Of a stretch of 57,172 bases of DNA, positions 44,871-53,419 are shown piece after piece. The notes beneath the pieces are model-generated. The model did not search any database. It was not told where the DNA came from and saw nothing but the letters and a program-made list of their open reading frames with translations. The stretch lies in contig JAUYGX010000073.1 of assembly GCA_030690365.1 (NCBI GenBank), forward strand, positions 1 through 57,172, given 5' to 3'. Source of the DNA: Bacteroidales bacterium (lineage in GTDB: Bacteria > Bacteroidota > Bacteroidia > Bacteroidales > F082). The stretch's first letter is position 1. Every line of letters starts with the position of its first letter. The position numbers were made by a program, and so were the translations under genes.

Positions 44871-46281
44871 GCAGGGCTTTTTTTAAAGAGGTTAAAAACA
44901 CCGATGGGATGGCATGTTCCTGCGAAAATCCATTTAGTAAATGCACAAACTGGTCTCTATAATTCTCATTGAATGGATATTCTGACAATAACACCGGTAA
45001 TGGTTGTCCGGGTGAAAAAACCTGATTGATGGCAGAGTTTACTTCATCGGGTGTACCCACACATTCAAAGGGCTTCACCGGGGATTTTCCGGTAAGCTCA
45101 CCAAATGAAGTTTCAAGCTCTTTGTTTTTCAATAAATTAGATCCAAAAATCTGAACCAGCTCCGGCTCTGGGATAAAAGGAGCTAATATAAGATAGGTGA
45201 ACAGGCACTTTGGGCAGTTTCCGCACCAGCGATCGTTTTTACTTCCCACATTGCAACTTCTAAAACCTGAATGATGCGCTTTAAAACCTGAAAACAAACG
45301 TGCTATCTGTAATTCGTTGACGGGCCGGAGAAAACTAAAATATCGCACTTCCGGATGAAGATAGGTTCGGCAATAGGCATCGAAATCCTGTTCAAACTCA
45401 AATGATTTTGAATATTGGTGGTTGATATGGGTACCAGGAACGGTGCTTTCGTTGGCACTGCTTTCGTTTGACAAGGCAATGTTTCCAATTCCGCTTCCAA
45501 CAGCCAACAGCACCGAAGTAAAGGCCAGCAAAGCTGAAAATGGCGTATGTCCGTTCAGAAAACCCCGTCTGTTCAATTCCAGCATCAGGGGATCGAGTTT
45601 TCGCTGCACTTCCATTGCAAAGGCCATCCTAAACCCCGCCTGCTCTATGGTTCGGTTAATGGCTGGCCGTGGATTCACCGACATGGGAATCACCTTTGCT
45701 CCCGATGCTTTTAGTACCTCCAGTGTAACAACAGAATCTTTTCCACCTCCAATAGGAACCATCACTTTGGTCGGGTCGATCGATGACGCATGAATGGATA
45801 GTGGTTCACCGAAAGTGGTAATTTCCATTAGGTCATCCTGTTCAATTTGAATGCCATTCAGATACAAAAACTCTCCCAATCCATTGAAATACAACTTCTT
45901 CCACCATGCAATCTGTTCATTGTTCAACCGATGGGGGCGAATAATGACTTTGGGAGAACAGGTCAGTTTCCAGTAACTGATCAACTCAATCATGCCCAGG
46001 TGAAAAATCAAATTATCCAGTCCCGATCGGCCTACGATCTCCCAATGGTAGTATTCTTTTTTAGGAATGAACATGGAAGGGGAAAACCTGAATTCGTCGT
46101 TCAGGTTAAACTCAAAGCCAATGTGCAGCCCGCAACTATCTTCTTCATAATTATATGACTCAAAAGTAAAAGAGGTGTATTTCTCCCGTAACTCATGAAA
46201 TTCCCGTTGTCGGTTTTTGATATTCAAACTCTTGGTATGTTTTTTGTTAGAAATCGAATGTAAAAGTAAATGTTTTTTCAT
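44854..46281 (-). CDS. murL: PP-loop protein, probable UDP-MurNAc-L-Ala-L-Glu epimerase (MurL)
   Basis: Protein of 475 residues from the ATG at 46281 (a TTG one codon earlier is in frame). Central motif VPIGGGKDSVVTLEVLKASG at about residue 175 is the ATP-pyrophosphatase PP-loop. Further conserved-looking parts are FHLGMIELISYWKL, ALSNESSANESTV, YFSFLRPVNELQIARLF and a Cys cluster SCNVG...WCGNCPKCLF. This matches what I know of MurL, which uses ATP to invert the terminal L-glutamate of UDP-MurNAc-L-Ala-L-Glu. The 17-base overlap with a MurD-type ligase gene strongly supports that reading. A different PP-loop amidotransferase-like role is the alternative. Confidence 0.75.
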   Translation of the reverse strand: MKKHLLLHSISNKKHTKSLNIKNRQREFHELREKYTSFTFESYNYEEDSCGLHIGFEFNLNDEFRFSPSMFIPKKEYYHWEIVGRSGLDNLIFHLGMIELISYWKLTCSPKVIIRPHRLNNEQIAWWKKLYFNGLGEFLYLNGIQIEQDDLMEITTFGEPLSIHASSIDPTKVMVPIGGGKDSVVTLEVLKASGAKVIPMSVNPRPAINRTIEQAGFRMAFAMEVQRKLDPLMLELNRRGFLNGHTPFSALLAFTSVLLAVGSGIGNIALSNESSANESTVPGTHINHQYSKSFEFEQDFDAYCRTYLHPEVRYFSFLRPVNELQIARLFSGFKAHHSGFRSCNVGSKNDRWCGNCPKCLFTYLILAPFIPEPELVQIFGSNLLKNKELETSFGELTGKSPVKPFECVGTPDEVNSAINQVFSPGQPLPVLLSEYPFNENYRDQFVHLLNGFSQEHAIPSVFLTSLKKALHDQLA

Positions 46282-46305
46282 CAAAACGATTTAAATTTAC
46301 AGACG

Positions 46306-46896
46306 ATGGATAGTATTGATAAATATATACAAGTTAAAAGCAACGACCTGGCGCCAGCGACTGGGCGGTTACTTTTATCTGAACCTTTAATGGGCGACTA
46401 TTATTTTGGCAGATCGGTTATTTTACTGGCCGAGCACAACGATGAAGGCTCATTTGGTGTGATTATAAACAAACCCCTCACGCAACCTTTTAACGAAGCA
46501 GTGCCTAATTTCCCAGCGTTTACAGGAAACCTACATCTGGGTGGACCCGTTGAAAACAATGCCCTGTTTTACATCCACACATTTGGCGATCTCATCGAAG
46601 GATCTGTTCCCATCGGCAACGGTTTTTACTGGGGTGGCGAAATAGAAATGATTAAGGAACTGATACTATTTGGAAAGCTTTCGTCTGATAATATTAGTTT
46701 TTACGCCGGGTATTCAGGTTGGTCACCCAGTCAGTTGCAAAGCGAACTTAAACGCAATTCATGGGTGGTAAGTGCCTGTCCTACTGACAACGTACTAAAT
46801 TTTGATGCGGGTTCCATGTGGCAAAAACTCCTTGTTTCCATGGGAGACGAGTACAAATACTGGTCGAAATTCCCCAAAAATCCCGGGATGAATTAA
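46306..46896 (+). CDS. YqgE/AlgH family protein
   Basis: Protein of 196 residues from the ATG at 46306, which gives MDSIDKYIQVKSNDLAPATG; an in-frame ATG at 46270 would add 12 residues and overlap the divergent murL start. Family features: GRLLLSEPLMGDYYFGRSVI, HNDEGSFGVIINKPL, LHLGGPVENNALFYIHT, YAGYSGWSPSQLQSELK and SWVVSACPTDN. The family is widespread, named after a Pseudomonas alginate regulator, and has no agreed function. Single gene, ended by the hairpin at 46897-46924. Confidence 0.92.
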   Translation: MDSIDKYIQVKSNDLAPATGRLLLSEPLMGDYYFGRSVILLAEHNDEGSFGVIINKPLTQPFNEAVPNFPAFTGNLHLGGPVENNALFYIHTFGDLIEGSVPIGNGFYWGGEIEMIKELILFGKLSSDNISFYAGYSGWSPSQLQSELKRNSWVVSACPTDNVLNFDAGSMWQKLLVSMGDEYKYWSKFPKNPGMN

Positions 46897-46924
46897 CAAA
46901 GGCGACCCATTCGGATCGCCTTTG
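46897..46924. terminator. Bidirectional hairpin terminator
   Basis: CAAAGGCGA (46897-46905) pairs with TCGCCTTTG (46916-46924), with two further G-C pairs inside. It lies directly after the YqgE stop and 28 bases beyond the convergent ilvE stop, so it can end both; T tracts are short on each side. Confidence 0.65.
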
Positions 46925-46952
46925 CAGTTAATAATTCGCTTAATGTGCCAGC

Positions 46953-47981
46953 TTACAAGCCTTCCAAAATGGTGGTCCAATGGTGCTTATCTTCAATTTC
47001 ACCTTCCTGTATAGCACGTAGTGTAATATATAATTTTGTTGAATAAGGGCCGGCAATATTTCCGTATTCGTAACTTTTGTTGTTTACCCTGTCGAAAATA
47101 CGTTTGATGGGACTGATGATGGCGGCAGTGCCACAAGCACCTGTTTCTTCAAAAGTCTCCAACTCTTCGAACGGAACCCTTCTGCGTTCTACCTTTAAGC
47201 CAATATCATTGGCAATTGCCTCCAGGCTCATGTTGGTAATGGAAGGAAGGATACTGTCAGATTTTGGTGTAACGTAGATACCGTTTTTAATCCCAAAAAA
47301 GTTGGCAGGACCGGCTTCGTCAACATATTTCTTTTCGAGTGAATCGAGGAAGAGGACAGAGGAAAACCCATCCTGGTGGGCGCGGTGTGCCGGACGCATA
47401 CCTGCCGCATAATTTCCACCTACTTTAATATTACCGGTTCCTTTTGGAGCTGCACGATCGTAGTCGCGTACGAGCTCCACTTCTACCGGTTTAAATCCTT
47501 CTTTAAAATAAGGGCCTACGGGGGTAACAAATACCATAAACATATATTCAGTGGCTGGTTTTACACCCACCTGAGGGCCGCTACCAATCAGCAATGGGCG
47601 CAAATAAAGAGAAGCGCCGGTTCCATAGGGTGGAATATAATCTGCATTTAGCTTTATTACTTTAGTGATGGCTTCATAAAACAACTCATCAGGCACTTCG
47701 GCCATCATCACACCATCGGCTGAATTGCGCATTCTACGGGCATTTTCTTCCCAACGAAACAAACGTACCCGGCCATCTTTACCCCGATAGGCTTTTAAAC
47801 CCTCGAAAGCTTCCTGGCCATAGTGCAAAGCGGTAGCAGCCATGTGCATGGGTACATATTCCGATGAGGAGATTTCCAAAGCTCCCCACTTACCATTTTT
47901 GTGGTAACATCTTACGTTATAATCGGTTTTGTAGTACCCAAACGGAAGGTTACCCCAATCTATATTCTTTGTATTTTCCAT
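46953..47981 (-). CDS. ilvE: Branched-chain amino acid aminotransferase
   Basis: PLP enzyme transferring the amino group between glutamate and the keto acids of Leu, Ile and Val. The 342 residues fit the class IV, fungal/BCAT-like subgroup. Visible motifs: HYGQEAFEGLKAYRGKDG, YIPPYGTGASLYLRPLL, the PLP Lys186 in GTGNIKVGGNYAAG, VLFLDSLEKKYVDEAG and ETGACGTAAIISPI. Single gene; the only feature downstream is the shared hairpin with yqgE. Confidence 0.96.
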   Translation of the reverse strand: MENTKNIDWGNLPFGYYKTDYNVRCYHKNGKWGALEISSSEYVPMHMAATALHYGQEAFEGLKAYRGKDGRVRLFRWEENARRMRNSADGVMMAEVPDELFYEAITKVIKLNADYIPPYGTGASLYLRPLLIGSGPQVGVKPATEYMFMVFVTPVGPYFKEGFKPVEVELVRDYDRAAPKGTGNIKVGGNYAAGMRPAHRAHQDGFSSVLFLDSLEKKYVDEAGPANFFGIKNGIYVTPKSDSILPSITNMSLEAIANDIGLKVERRRVPFEELETFEETGACGTAAIISPIKRIFDRVNNKSYEYGNIAGPYSTKLYITLRAIQEGEIEDKHHWTTILEGL

Positions 47982-48135
47982 GACTTATGATTTAAAATAA
48001 GAGGCTGCTAAGTTACTGAATTTGTAGAATCGGAACCGATCAAAAGGTTTTATGACATAATTTAGAAACAGTTTACACAGTTGAATACAGATGAACACCT
48101 TGTTCTGCAAAGGAAAATGATAAGGGGAGTACAAA

Positions 48136-48819
48136 CTACATCTTTGGCAGAAATATCAATAAAATAACAATGACAACCAACGCCGGTAACATGTTCATTA
48201 CCCGGATCTTTTTTATTTGCAAAATTGAAATGGCAAGTCCGATAAGTAAAATTCCCCCTACAGCTGAAACATCGGTAATGATTTCGGGTGGAATAAAATT
48301 CCCGAACCACATGGTCAGCAAGGTAATTCCACCCTGATAAATAAGCAAGGGTGCTGCTGAGAACAGGACCCCAATACCCATGGCTGAAGCCAGGGCTATT
48401 GAAGAAACCCCGTCCATCAACGATTTGATTAACAATATCTTTGGCCCTCCACCCAGACCTTCGGTCACCGACCCAATTAAGGTGAGCGAACCCATACAAT
48501 ACAATAAAAAAGCGGTGATCAGACCTTCGGAAAACCGTTCATTTTTGAATTTAAACTTGTGCTTAAGCCACTCACCTCCACGTTCCATGCGGGCTTCAAG
48601 ATCCAAGGCCTCACCCGCCAGCGAACCAATTATCAGAGAAAGTACCACGTAAAATACCTGTTGGGCTTCCAGTGCCAGCGAAATCCCCAGATAAAGGGTA
48701 AACAGACCGATGGCCTGAAAAAAAATAGTGGTGTATTTTTCAGGTAGTTTGCCGACGAAAAGCAAGCCGATTGCACCACCAGCAATTACCGCAGCTGTAT
48801 TAATAAGTGTTCCAATCAT
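48136..48819 (-). CDS. DUF554 family membrane protein
   Basis: Inner-membrane protein of 227 residues with about seven hydrophobic helices. MIGTLINTAAVIAGGAIGLL, the short loop LPEKYTTIFFQAIGLFTLYL and LIIGSLAGEALDLEARMERG are family hallmarks, followed by FLLYCMGSLTLIGSVTEGLG. The family is common but its transport or other role is unknown; some relatives are called YdfK. Single gene, with no partner evident in the neighbourhood. Confidence 0.9.
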   Translation of the reverse strand: MIGTLINTAAVIAGGAIGLLFVGKLPEKYTTIFFQAIGLFTLYLGISLALEAQQVFYVVLSLIIGSLAGEALDLEARMERGGEWLKHKFKFKNERFSEGLITAFLLYCMGSLTLIGSVTEGLGGGPKILLIKSLMDGVSSIALASAMGIGVLFSAAPLLIYQGGITLLTMWFGNFIPPEIITDVSAVGGILLIGLAISILQIKKIRVMNMLPALVVIVILLIFLPKM

Positions 48820-48994
48820 GTTACAGTATTAAATCAATGCGAAAGTAATTAAAAGATATTACGACAATATTTAAGGATACCAGGCCATTTCAACTTCGTA
48901 ATCTGTGATATTCTTTATTAAACCGCGTTAACCAAATAAAAAAATTTATAATTTTAGCCACTATTGTCAATAATTTAGCCATTACGTTAATACT

Positions 48995-49060
48995 ATGAGA
49001 AACCTTTTGAGCTATCGACGTTTTCTCCATCATCAACAAACGGATCAAATTTTTTATTAA
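48995..49060 (+). CDS. Possible 21-residue leader peptide
   Basis: Short ORF MRNLLSYRRFLHHQQTDQIF plus Tyr, ending 11 bases before the decarboxylase ATG. It holds three Arg residues among 21, which could matter if expression of an arginine decarboxylase is attenuated by arginine supply. There is no strong ribosome-binding site (as usual in Bacteroidota) and no obvious hairpin pair, so it may be chance. Confidence 0.25.
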   Translation: MRNLLSYRRFLHHQQTDQIFY

Positions 49061-49071
49061 AATAAAATCCC

Positions 49072-51378
49072 ATGAAAATTACCAAACACCAGTGGCCCAT
49101 CCTCATTGTTTCAGGTCAATTCCAAATGCCAAACGATGAAGGTTTCAGGCTGAACGAGTTAGTAACCGAACTCGAAGAAGTTCAACAATGTAGTGTAATA
49201 CCATCGTTTTCGTACGAGGACGCGCAGGAAATTTTTATTTCCAGAGCCGATATTGGAGGTGTAATAGTCGATTGGGATTTGCCCGATGAAGACAACACTG
49301 AAATGATGACTGCTACCGAGCTGGTAGCCATCATACGACAGCGAAACAAAAAGGTTCCTATTTTACTCCTGACCGACCGTTTGGATACAGAAGACATTCC
49401 TGTGGAGGTTCTTAAAAACATCAATGGATATTTATGGAAAACGGCCGATACCACTGAATTTCTAGCCGGTAGAATTGAGATTCACCTACTGGATTACATC
49501 AAAAGTGTCTATCCGGCTTTTTTTGGCATGTTGGTAAAATATTCGGAAGAATACAAGTACGCCTGGCACACACCCGGACATATGGGAGGTGAAGGTTTTT
49601 TAAGAAGTCCGGCTGGAGTGGCGTTTTTCAAGTTTTTTGGTGAAAACACGCTTCGGTCTGATCTATCCATTTCGGTGCCAGAACTGGGATCATTGCTCGA
49701 CCACCAAGGGGTTGTTGGCGATGCTGAGAAGTTTTCAGCACACGTTTTTGGTGCAGATTACACCTATTATATTTTGAATGGGACCTCCAATGTTAATCAG
49801 GTTATCTGGCGCAGCCAGGTATTGCCCAACGACATTGCCTTTGTGGACCGTAACTGCCATAAATCGCTCAATTACGCCATGGTGATCACCAGTGCTTTTC
49901 CTATTTACATGATACCACGCAGGAATAAAAGGGGCATCATCGGCCCTGTACGGCTATCCGAATTTTCACCTGAGACCATTGCCTCAAAAATTAAGGCCAG
50001 CAAGCTGATTCCTGAAAGTTTAAAGACCAACAGACCTAAAATGTCGGCCCTAACCAATTCAACTTACGATGGCGTTTGCTACAATGTGGTCAATATTAAA
50101 TCACAACTGGAGCGCAGTGTCGACAACCTGCACTTTGATGAAGCCTGGTATGCCTATGCCCGTTTCCACCCGCTTTACAAAAATCATTTTGGCATGAGCG
50201 ACGATATGAACGAAAATCATCCGCCCATATTCTGTTCCCAATCCACTCATAAACTGCTTACAGCCTTTTCGCAGGCATCTATGTTACACATCAAAAACGG
50301 TAGTTCTGTAAAGGTAAATCCCGACGAATTTAACGAATCGTACATGATGCATGGTTCTACTTCGCCTCAGTACAGTATGATTGCTTCACTGGATGTGGCT
50401 ACAAAAATGATGCACGACAATGGCGAAATTATGTTTAACGACATGATTATTGAAGCCATTCAATTAAGAAAAAAAATTGTGACCATCCAAAATGAGCTAA
50501 AGGCTAAAGATGAAAACGATTGGTTTTTTGGCATGTGGCAACCCAAAAAAGTCAGGATGCAGGGCAAAGAAGTTGCTTTTGAAGAGGTTGAAGCAGAAAT
50601 CCTTGCCGGGATGCAAAGTGCCTGGGTCATGTCGCAAGACAACAACTGGCATGGTTTTGAGGATATGGAACAAGATTATGCCATGCTCGATCCCATCAAA
50701 CTTACTTTTACCACACCTGGAATTGATGATGAAGGCAATATCACTGACGAAGGAATTCCTGCCGGGATTGTTACCAACTACCTGATAGACAAATGTATTG
50801 TTTGTGAAAAAACCGATTATTATTCATTTCTACTGCTCAACTCTTTGGGTACAACCAAGGGTAAACAGGGAACTCTGTTGGCTGAATTATTTAAGTTTAA
50901 AGAACTTTACGACCAAAACGCTCCTCTTTGCGAGGTATTTCCGGAATTGGTAAAAGCTTATCCCGAAAAATACAAGGGTGTCGGACTCAAAACCCATTGC
51001 AACGATATCCACCGATACTTCAGAGATCACCATATTCTCGACAGCATGCAAGCGGCTTTTCAGATAATTCCTGATCAGGTGATGCGGCCTGCCGATGCTT
51101 ATCACAAAGTAGTAGGTAAAGAAGTAGAATATGTTGATTTGAAGGATATGATGAACCGCGTACCTGCCGTGATGATAGTACCTTATCCTCCGGGAATCCC
51201 TATTATGATGGGTGGTGAAATCCTCAACGAAAAAGCAAAACCCATTTTCGATTACCTGAAACAACGACAGGATTTTGAAAATCAATTCCCTGGTTACGAA
51301 AGCGATATTCATGGTGTAGAGCGCGATGAACGCAATGGGAAGAAGTACTTTAAAACCATGTGTATCAAGCAATCATAA
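49072..51378 (+). CDS. Orn/Lys/Arg decarboxylase (class I, PLP)
   Basis: PLP-dependent basic amino acid decarboxylase of 768 residues, close to AdiA/SpeC-type length. The N-terminal receiver-like wing domain (ILIVSGQF, GVIVDWDLPDED, VPILLLTDRLDTED) is followed by the catalytic domain: HTPGHMGGEGFLRSPAG, FGENTLRSDLSISVPELGS, LNGTSNVNQVIW, DRNCHKSLNYAMV, HFDEAWYAYARFHPLY, and PLP Lys394 in SQSTHKLLTAFS. The C-terminal PYPPGIPIMMGGE is typical. Together with the antiporter gene 2 bases downstream this looks like an acid-resistance or polyamine-producing module. Arginine is the most likely substrate, but ornithine or lysine cannot be excluded. Confidence 0.93.
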   Translation: MKITKHQWPILIVSGQFQMPNDEGFRLNELVTELEEVQQCSVIPSFSYEDAQEIFISRADIGGVIVDWDLPDEDNTEMMTATELVAIIRQRNKKVPILLLTDRLDTEDIPVEVLKNINGYLWKTADTTEFLAGRIEIHLLDYIKSVYPAFFGMLVKYSEEYKYAWHTPGHMGGEGFLRSPAGVAFFKFFGENTLRSDLSISVPELGSLLDHQGVVGDAEKFSAHVFGADYTYYILNGTSNVNQVIWRSQVLPNDIAFVDRNCHKSLNYAMVITSAFPIYMIPRRNKRGIIGPVRLSEFSPETIASKIKASKLIPESLKTNRPKMSALTNSTYDGVCYNVVNIKSQLERSVDNLHFDEAWYAYARFHPLYKNHFGMSDDMNENHPPIFCSQSTHKLLTAFSQASMLHIKNGSSVKVNPDEFNESYMMHGSTSPQYSMIASLDVATKMMHDNGEIMFNDMIIEAIQLRKKIVTIQNELKAKDENDWFFGMWQPKKVRMQGKEVAFEEVEAEILAGMQSAWVMSQDNNWHGFEDMEQDYAMLDPIKLTFTTPGIDDEGNITDEGIPAGIVTNYLIDKCIVCEKTDYYSFLLLNSLGTTKGKQGTLLAELFKFKELYDQNAPLCEVFPELVKAYPEKYKGVGLKTHCNDIHRYFRDHHILDSMQAAFQIIPDQVMRPADAYHKVVGKEVEYVDLKDMMNRVPAVMIVPYPPGIPIMMGGEILNEKAKPIFDYLKQRQDFENQFPGYESDIHGVERDERNGKKYFKTMCIKQS

Positions 51379-51380
51379 CT

Positions 51381-52862
51381 ATGGTGGATCATCAGAAGAA
51401 AGTAGGGTTTTTCGGTTTGGCGGCCATTGTCGTCGGATCGATGGTGGGAGGTGGTGTTTTCAACCTTCCGGGTAATATGGCCGGGGGCTCCGCCCTCGGC
51501 CCTGTTTTAATCGCATGGGTGATTACGGGTATTGGCATGTATTTTCTGGCCAACACCTTTAAGCTCCTTAGCGATGAAAAACCTGAGTTAAGCTCAGGAA
51601 TCTACAGCTATGCAGCCGAAGGTTTTGGGCGTTATGTTGGATTTAATTCGGCCTGGGGATACTGGCTGAGTGCCGGCATCGGCAATGTTTCGTTCGCCGT
51701 ACTCTTAATGCAGGCATTGGGATTTTTCTTTCCTGTTTTTCTGGCCGGCAACAATTGGCAATCCATATTGGGAGGTTCAATTTTTATCTGGCTGATGAAC
51801 ACCCTGGTCAGGCGTGGTGTGAAAGGAGCTTCGCTGTTAAATGCCATTTCAACGGTAGCCAAGTTAATTCCGCTTTTCATTTTCCTGATCATCTTGTTAT
51901 ACGCTTTTAATTGGGATAAACTATCGTTCGACCTTTGGGGCCAACAAACTCCAAGCCTGGGAAGCATTGGAACACAGCTAAAAAGCACCATGTTGGTCAC
52001 CTTGTGGGCTTTTATTGGTATTGAAGGTGCCGTGGTGATTTCGGGAAGGGCCAAAAACAGCAGAGATGTGGGCAAGGCCACCCTGTTTGGATTTGTTGGT
52101 GCCTTGTTGATCTATGCCTCTATCAGTATCTTTTCGTTTGGAATTATGAACCAGGCCGATCTGGCCAAATTGCCCGATCCTTCTTCTTCTTATGTTTTAA
52201 AGGCCATTGTTGGAAACTGGGGTGCCGTCATGCTCAATATCGGGGTGATTATTTCCATTCTGGGTGCCTGGATTGCCTGGACCATCATCACCTCCGAAGT
52301 ACCAGCCTCAGCCGCCGCACATGGGGTTTTCCCCAAAGCTTTTGGCCATTATAACAAACACGAATCGCCAACCTTTGCCCTAACGGCAACCAGTCTTATC
52401 ATGCAGGCCACCTTGCTTTTCTCGGTTCTGGAAAAAAATGCCTTCCTGGCCATTATCAGCATTGCCGGATCGATGATTCTGATTCCTTACGCACTCAGTG
52501 CCATGTATTTACTTAAACTGGCCTTTATCGATGAAAAGGGGACTCAAAAGACGAAATCCTTTAAAATAAAGTCTTTGATTAACGGAATGGCAGCTACCAT
52601 GTATGGATTCTGGCTGATATATGCCGCAGGACTTCATTATGTTCTGATGTCGACCATTCTGTATGCAATAGGTATTTTGGTTTACCGGAAAGCGTGGATT
52701 GACAATGGTAAAAAGGGAACTTTGTTTACTCCTACCGAAAAGGTAATTGCAATCATTCTGGTTATATTGGCTATTGGAGCCCTTGGTATGATGGTTTCGG
52801 GGATTTTACCCGTTGAAAAATGGGTACATTGGTTTCAGCACCATGCGATAAAACGGAATTAA
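51381..52862 (+). CDS. Basic amino acid/polyamine antiporter (APC family)
   Basis: Inner-membrane antiporter of 493 residues with about 13 helices. The start at 51381 is used: the protein then begins MVDHQKKVGFFGLAAIVVGS, whereas the in-frame ATG at 51360 lies inside the decarboxylase gene. The APC signature VVGSMVGGGVFNLPGNMAGG and IGIEGAVVISGRAKNSRDVG are as in ArcD/AdiC/CadB-type exchangers. It would import the amino acid and export the decarboxylation product of the enzyme encoded 2 bases upstream, consuming a cytoplasmic proton per cycle. Confidence 0.92.
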   Translation: MVDHQKKVGFFGLAAIVVGSMVGGGVFNLPGNMAGGSALGPVLIAWVITGIGMYFLANTFKLLSDEKPELSSGIYSYAAEGFGRYVGFNSAWGYWLSAGIGNVSFAVLLMQALGFFFPVFLAGNNWQSILGGSIFIWLMNTLVRRGVKGASLLNAISTVAKLIPLFIFLIILLYAFNWDKLSFDLWGQQTPSLGSIGTQLKSTMLVTLWAFIGIEGAVVISGRAKNSRDVGKATLFGFVGALLIYASISIFSFGIMNQADLAKLPDPSSSYVLKAIVGNWGAVMLNIGVIISILGAWIAWTIITSEVPASAAAHGVFPKAFGHYNKHESPTFALTATSLIMQATLLFSVLEKNAFLAIISIAGSMILIPYALSAMYLLKLAFIDEKGTQKTKSFKIKSLINGMAATMYGFWLIYAAGLHYVLMSTILYAIGILVYRKAWIDNGKKGTLFTPTEKVIAIILVILAIGALGMMVSGILPVEKWVHWFQHHAIKRN

Positions 52863-52894
52863 CAAATGGTGTCGGTAATCAGTATTTCGATTCG

Positions 52895-52902
52895 TATCTT
52901 TG
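52895..52902 (+). promoter_or_regulatory. Putative -7 promoter element (TATCTTTG)
   Basis: Perfect TAnnTTTG match in the 85-base gap after the antiporter gene, 45 bases before the ATG at 52948, indicating separate transcription of the small membrane protein. Confidence 0.5.
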
Positions 52903-52947
52903 CCCGCCAATCCTCCATAACTTTATCAAAAGTCAGAGACCAAACTC

Positions 52948-53397
52948 ATGTTTAAAATAAAATTAAAAGAATGGCTAAAACGGTATTTACTGGCCGATAC
53001 ACTAAGCACCATCTTTTCGCTTTTTGTTGCGTGGGCAGTCAAAGTTACTGCCGACGATCGTGTTTTGGCAGCATTTTTGGCTTCGGCAGTGGCCTCCATT
53101 GTTTTTTACGGTGTGATTACCATCCGGGATGTGCGGATTAGTATCCGGCAACACCGGATAAAGAACAAAAAATACAAGATGAAATCCTTCATCAAGGATT
53201 TCAGAAATTTGCTTGTTGAATTTGGCCCCGCCGAGTTATTGGATGTGTTTGCCGTAAGGCCCTTTTTCATGTACCTGATTCCCACCCTGATGACCAATTT
53301 CCTGATAGGGTCGTTTATAGGAAAAACCATCGCTGACATTATCTTTTTTGTTCCCGCAATCCTGATGTATGAAGTGCGCAAAAAACACTTAAAGTAA
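52948..53397 (+). CDS. Small membrane protein of unknown function
   Basis: Protein of 149 residues. Helix pairs at about 18-32 and 41-60 (TLSTIFSLFVAWAVKV, AAFLASAVASIVFYGVITI) and about 105-140 (FFMYLIPTLMTNFLIGSFIG, IADIIFFVPAILMYEV) suggest four transmembrane segments. A Lys/Arg-rich loop (RISIRQHRIKNKKYKMKSFI) between the pairs should face the cytoplasm. No family recognised. It is convergent with the MATE gene across 22 bases. Confidence 0.82.
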   Translation: MFKIKLKEWLKRYLLADTLSTIFSLFVAWAVKVTADDRVLAAFLASAVASIVFYGVITIRDVRISIRQHRIKNKKYKMKSFIKDFRNLLVEFGPAELLDVFAVRPFFMYLIPTLMTNFLIGSFIGKTIADIIFFVPAILMYEVRKKHLK

Positions 53398-53419
53398 GCA
53401 CCGCAATGGATGTTTATTG

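Noticed and set aside
46270-46305. Upstream ATG for the YqgE/AlgH gene
   Set aside because: It would overlap the divergent murL start and adds residues not typical for the family.
47982-48135. Gap between ilvE and the DUF554 gene
   Set aside because: No ORF, hairpin or promoter motif that could be supported; the antisense ORF there is a shadow of the DUF554 gene.
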